A stretch of 8,198 nt of DNA, from assembly GCA_018061225.1 (NCBI GenBank), contig JAGOUK010000051.1, forward strand, positions 1 to 8,198, written 5' to 3'. This DNA is from Candidatus Omnitrophota bacterium. GTDB taxonomy: Bacteria > Omnitrophota > Gorgyraeia > 2-02-FULL-51-18 > JAGOUK01. Positions within the stretch are counted from its first letter, which is position 1. Every line of letters begins with the position of its first letter. The notes beneath the pieces were generated by a model. The model made no database searches. It was not told where the DNA came from and saw only the letters and a program-made list of their open reading frames with translations. Positions 6,101 through 8,198 of the stretch are shown here, piece after piece. A program made the position numbers and the translations under genes.

Positions 6101-7580
6101 AAGTGACCTCGCAGATGTGATTGATGCGGCCGTCGGTTTTAAGTTTGGAGTCCACGTCCAGGTACGCGTACTTCAGCGTGAGCGCGGAAGAGGGGTCTAT
6201 CTTATACTTCATCGAGACATTTGTTCCCCAGTGCGTCTCGCGCCTGATGGCCGTAAAGCGGTCCTGGGGAAAATCGGGATCCACGACGGTGGTCGGAAGC
6301 GAGTCGCTGTCGCCGGTCACCGTCCGGATCGATTCGGCCGCGGAGAACGAGAGTTTGGGCGACAGATCATGATCGATCCGGAAGCTCCCCAATAAATTTT
6401 CCGGGTCTGCCGCCGTTTCGGTGATCGTAGCGACCTGCGAACGACTGGCGTTGAGGGTCACGCGTGTTTTGGGCGAATACCGGTACGTCACGACGCCGGC
6501 GAATGACACGAATTCGTTCATCGGACTGGTTTCTTGGCTGCGTTTGGCGTAATCCAGCGAACCTCTTAAGTTGTAAAAGACCTTGTCCGAAAATCTTCCG
6601 CTGATCCCGAGGTAGTAATTATAAATATTAATATCGTCCGCATCGTCTCCCTTGGGAGGGCGGTTCATTCGAAAGATGACCCCGCCGTTGAGCTTGGTCT
6701 TGGCTGTGAGCGCGTATTGATACCGCGCGTCGAAGGCATGATTGCGCGTATCCACGGAGTTCTTGGTATCGCTTAAGTAAGCGCGGGTGTCACGGCTGTA
6801 TTCGAGTCTAAAGGTCGTCTTGGGCGTGTGAGCGTATTCCACGGCCGCCTTGAAGTCGGAGGTCATGTACCGGCTGGGTTTGATCGAGGCCTCCTCGGAC
6901 TTGATGCTCGACGCGTCGAGATCGCCCGAAAAGATCCAAGTGGTCTTGGCAAAGGTCCTCGACAGAGTCTGTGACCAGGCGTGATCGACGCGGTCGTTGT
7001 GCGGCGTGTTCATGTGCAGGAAACGCCCCATCGTGTAATCCGACTTGTAGGTCCAGCCCATCTGACGCGTCGTGGCACGCACCCCCGGATAATAGGAAAA
7101 TTCCGTTTCTCCCAGAGCGTCGGCCCGCCGCTCAAAATAATTACTCTCCCGGACCGTCTTCATCGACATGTCGGTCTTGATCTCCAGCGGAATCTGCTCG
7201 TTGGCCGAGTCCATCTCGAGACCCAGCATCTCCCTCAGCTGTTCCCTGGGGATCGTCGGAGCCTGGGTTTCTTCGGGGGTGAATTTTTTTTTGAACGCTT
7301 CGGCCGGCTCGATATCGGATTCGGCGGCCTTCTTTTCGAAGGCCTCACGTTCGGCGGCCAGATCCTGCTGGGCCTTGAGACTCCGCCGGATCTGCTCCGG
7401 CGTCAGCTCCAGCGTACCGATCTGCGATTCGATGTTTTCGTTGAATTCGTCAAGGATCCGCATCGACCGCTTGCGGTTCAAATTTTCGAGCTCTCTGTCA
7501 AAAGCGGCATAGGAATCCCCGGCGATCAAAATGATCGCCAAAAATACCCCAATTACCCCCCCAAACCCCCGTATTCGCAC
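6084..7580 (-). CDS. Secreted outer-membrane beta-barrel protein, probable polysaccharide porin
   Basis: This 498-aa protein has a signal peptide (1-25, GVIGVFLAIILIA then SYA, cut before AFDRE). A charged helical stretch (about 27-125, rich in Glu, Lys, Arg and Gln) follows and is probably periplasmic. From about 160 to the end it shows alternating polar/aromatic beta-strands with short turns that recur in similar form: HTPKTTFRLEYSRD, LTAKTKLNGGVIFR, SPKTRVTLNASRS, SPKLSFSAAES, DPSSALTLKYAYLD. It ends in Phe, the usual last residue of outer-membrane barrels recognised by the BAM machinery. About 16 to 18 strands look possible, but I cannot count them exactly. It overlaps the export gene by 17 bases, so a pore role in polysaccharide secretion is inferred. 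The start is GTG at 7580 with a G6 run just upstream; the frame is closed further upstream and has no ATG. G-runs in the first codons make this start uncertain. The barrel class is well supported; the precise family is not recognised. Confidence 0.85.
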   Translation of the reverse strand: MRIRGFGGVIGVFLAIILIAGDSYAAFDRELENLNRKRSMRILDEFNENIESQIGTLELTPEQIRRSLKAQQDLAAEREAFEKKAAESDIEPAEAFKKKFTPEETQAPTIPREQLREMLGLEMDSANEQIPLEIKTDMSMKTVRESNYFERRADALGETEFSYYPGVRATTRQMGWTYKSDYTMGRFLHMNTPHNDRVDHAWSQTLSRTFAKTTWIFSGDLDASSIKSEEASIKPSRYMTSDFKAAVEYAHTPKTTFRLEYSRDTRAYLSDTKNSVDTRNHAFDARYQYALTAKTKLNGGVIFRMNRPPKGDDADDINIYNYYLGISGRFSDKVFYNLRGSLDYAKRSQETSPMNEFVSFAGVVTYRYSPKTRVTLNASRSQVATITETAADPENLLGSFRIDHDLSPKLSFSAAESIRTVTGDSDSLPTTVVDPDFPQDRFTAIRRETHWGTNVSMKYKIDPSSALTLKYAYLDVDSKLKTDGRINHICEVTYDKKF

Positions 7581-7589
7581 ATGCCCCCC
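7547..7589 (-). repeat. Cluster of G-runs at the start of the barrel gene
   Basis: On the minus (coding) strand there are runs of G6 (7584-7589), G5 (7566-7570), G7 (7556-7562) and G4 (7547-7550). The first lies just before the GTG start and the others lie in codons 4 to 12, within the signal peptide. Spacers are 13, 3 and 5 bases. The G7 run can slip, and the cluster could fold as a G-quadruplex; see the findings. The runs themselves are seen directly; any function is inference. Confidence 0.7.
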
Positions 7590-7651
7590 GCGCTTATTAT
7601 GATTTCAATCGGTCGTCAACATTAATGATCGTCTTGGCCCCTCCAGGCATC

Positions 7652-8198
7652 TCACGTAGGGGAGACGGACGGGTCATTTGGATCAGTTTTTTTGAACGGT
7701 TCAACCGGTTTACCGTTCCCTAAAAGACCGGTATCCACGCCGCCGCCGCCACCATTAAAAATAAAGGGTTGTTGGCCGTTCGGATTGCCTAAATTACCCG
7801 GTATGACAGGTCCGGCCCCGGGACCGGCCGGCGCCATGCCTCCGCTACCGCCAAACCAGATCAGCGGAGCCTGGTCAGGATCACTTCCTTTTTCCGATTC
7901 TACACTGTAAGCCATGCTGATCTCCATCCCGATCTGCTGAAGCAGGTTGTTTCCATGAGAGATCAGTTGCGTATAATCGGGATTTGTGCCCGTGCTCCCG
8001 CCCGTACTGGCGGTATTCCAGCTTCCCCACGACCCAGAAACGGCAGGTCCCGAGTCAGAAATAGCCGAGGGATTCGCGGCCGGCACAAAACTGGTCGGCG
8101 CAGACTCAATCCCGGGACTCAACGGCCCGGAATTATCGTACGGCGGGGTTAGCGGGTTGGAGTTCTGAGAGATCATGTTATTGAACGGTGTCGTGGGA
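7652..8198 (-). CDS. Unrecognised Gly/Pro/Ser/Asn-rich protein (partial, 5' end outside window)
   Basis: The frame is open from the right edge to a TGA at 7654-7652, giving 182 visible codons. An ATG at 8176 is in frame but has no Shine-Dalgarno site. The frame continues upstream through seven more codons (PTTPFNN) to the edge, so the true start is probably outside the window. The visible part is low in complexity: Ser/Pro/Gly/Thr-rich at first, then a short helical-looking segment (TQLISHGNNLLQQIGMEIS), then VESEKGSDPDQAPLIWFGG, then a Gly/Pro/Asn-rich tail with five consecutive glycines and a charged end (EPFKKTDPNDPSVSPT). There is no Cys. I recognise no domain. It looks like the disordered C-terminal tail of a secreted or surface protein, but that is inference. 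It ends 71 bases before the barrel gene and may belong to the same or a preceding transcript. Confidence 0.6.
   Translation of the reverse strand, partial: PTTPFNNMISQNSNPLTPPYDNSGPLSPGIESAPTSFVPAANPSAISDSGPAVSGSWGSWNTASTGGSTGTNPDYTQLISHGNNLLQQIGMEISMAYSVESEKGSDPDQAPLIWFGGSGGMAPAGPGAGPVIPGNLGNPNGQQPFIFNGGGGGVDTGLLGNGKPVEPFKKTDPNDPSVSPT

Noticed and set aside
7594..7619. Possible minus-strand promoter: TTGACG (7619-7614) with TAATAA (7599-7594)
   Set aside because: The spacing is only 14 bases (12 for the alternative CATAAT at 7601-7596), well short of the usual 16-18, and there is no other support. The gap is still a reasonable place for a promoter, but I cannot assign one.
6971..7625. Plus-strand open frames opposite the barrel gene (starting at 6971, 6981 and 7168)
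   Set aside because: All are antisense to a gene with a signal peptide, repeated beta-strand pattern and C-terminal Phe. Their products have no coherent features.
1..8198. tRNA, rRNA, CRISPR array, insertion sequence or attachment site
   Set aside because: I looked for regularly spaced direct repeats, terminal inverted repeats, transposase-like motifs and tRNA-like folds in the gaps. Gaps are short (at most 71 bases) and nothing supports any of these.

Overview
The window comes from a Gram-negative (double-membrane) bacterium and holds the export, polymerisation and chain-initiation part of a cell-surface or extracellular polysaccharide locus. All supported genes lie on the minus strand and are transcribed from right to left. 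Signal peptides, an outer-membrane beta-barrel ending in Phe and a Wza-type export protein show the outer membrane. GC content is in the mid range and uneven. I cannot name the lineage from the sequence.

From right to left (transcription order): (1) 7652-8198, the 3' part of an unrecognised Gly/Pro/Ser/Asn-rich protein. (2) A 71-base gap, the only sizeable one before the polysaccharide genes. (3) A 498-aa secreted beta-barrel protein with a charged helical N-terminal section. (4) A short Wza-type polysaccharide export (OPX) protein, overlapping gene 3 by 17 bases. (5) A Wzc-type co-polymerase fused to a bacterial tyrosine kinase, 9 bases downstream. (6) A Wzy/WaaL-type polymerase or ligase with an extra membrane segment and a C-terminal TPR-like part. 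(7) A WecA/TagO-type initiating sugar-phosphate transferase. (8) A single-domain PilZ protein. (9) The first codons of a possible further gene at the left edge.

The tight packing (a 17-base overlap, a 9-base gap, a 44-base gap and two TGATG stop/start overlaps) suggests one operon. Gene 7 would load a HexNAc-1-phosphate onto undecaprenyl phosphate, and glycosyltransferases and a flippase outside the window would complete and flip the repeat unit. Gene 6 would polymerise or transfer it, gene 5 would set chain length and couple to export, and genes 4 and 3 would form the periplasmic and outer-membrane conduit. Gene 8 would link the pathway to cyclic di-GMP. No Wzx flippase and no other glycosyltransferase is visible here.

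The points most worth a second look are the pairing of a short, non-lipidated OPX protein with a neighbouring beta-barrel; a cluster of G-runs at the start of the barrel gene, where one extra G would switch the start from GTG to an upstream ATG; a tyrosine kinase with altered motifs; and an abrupt GC drop inside the initiating transferase gene.
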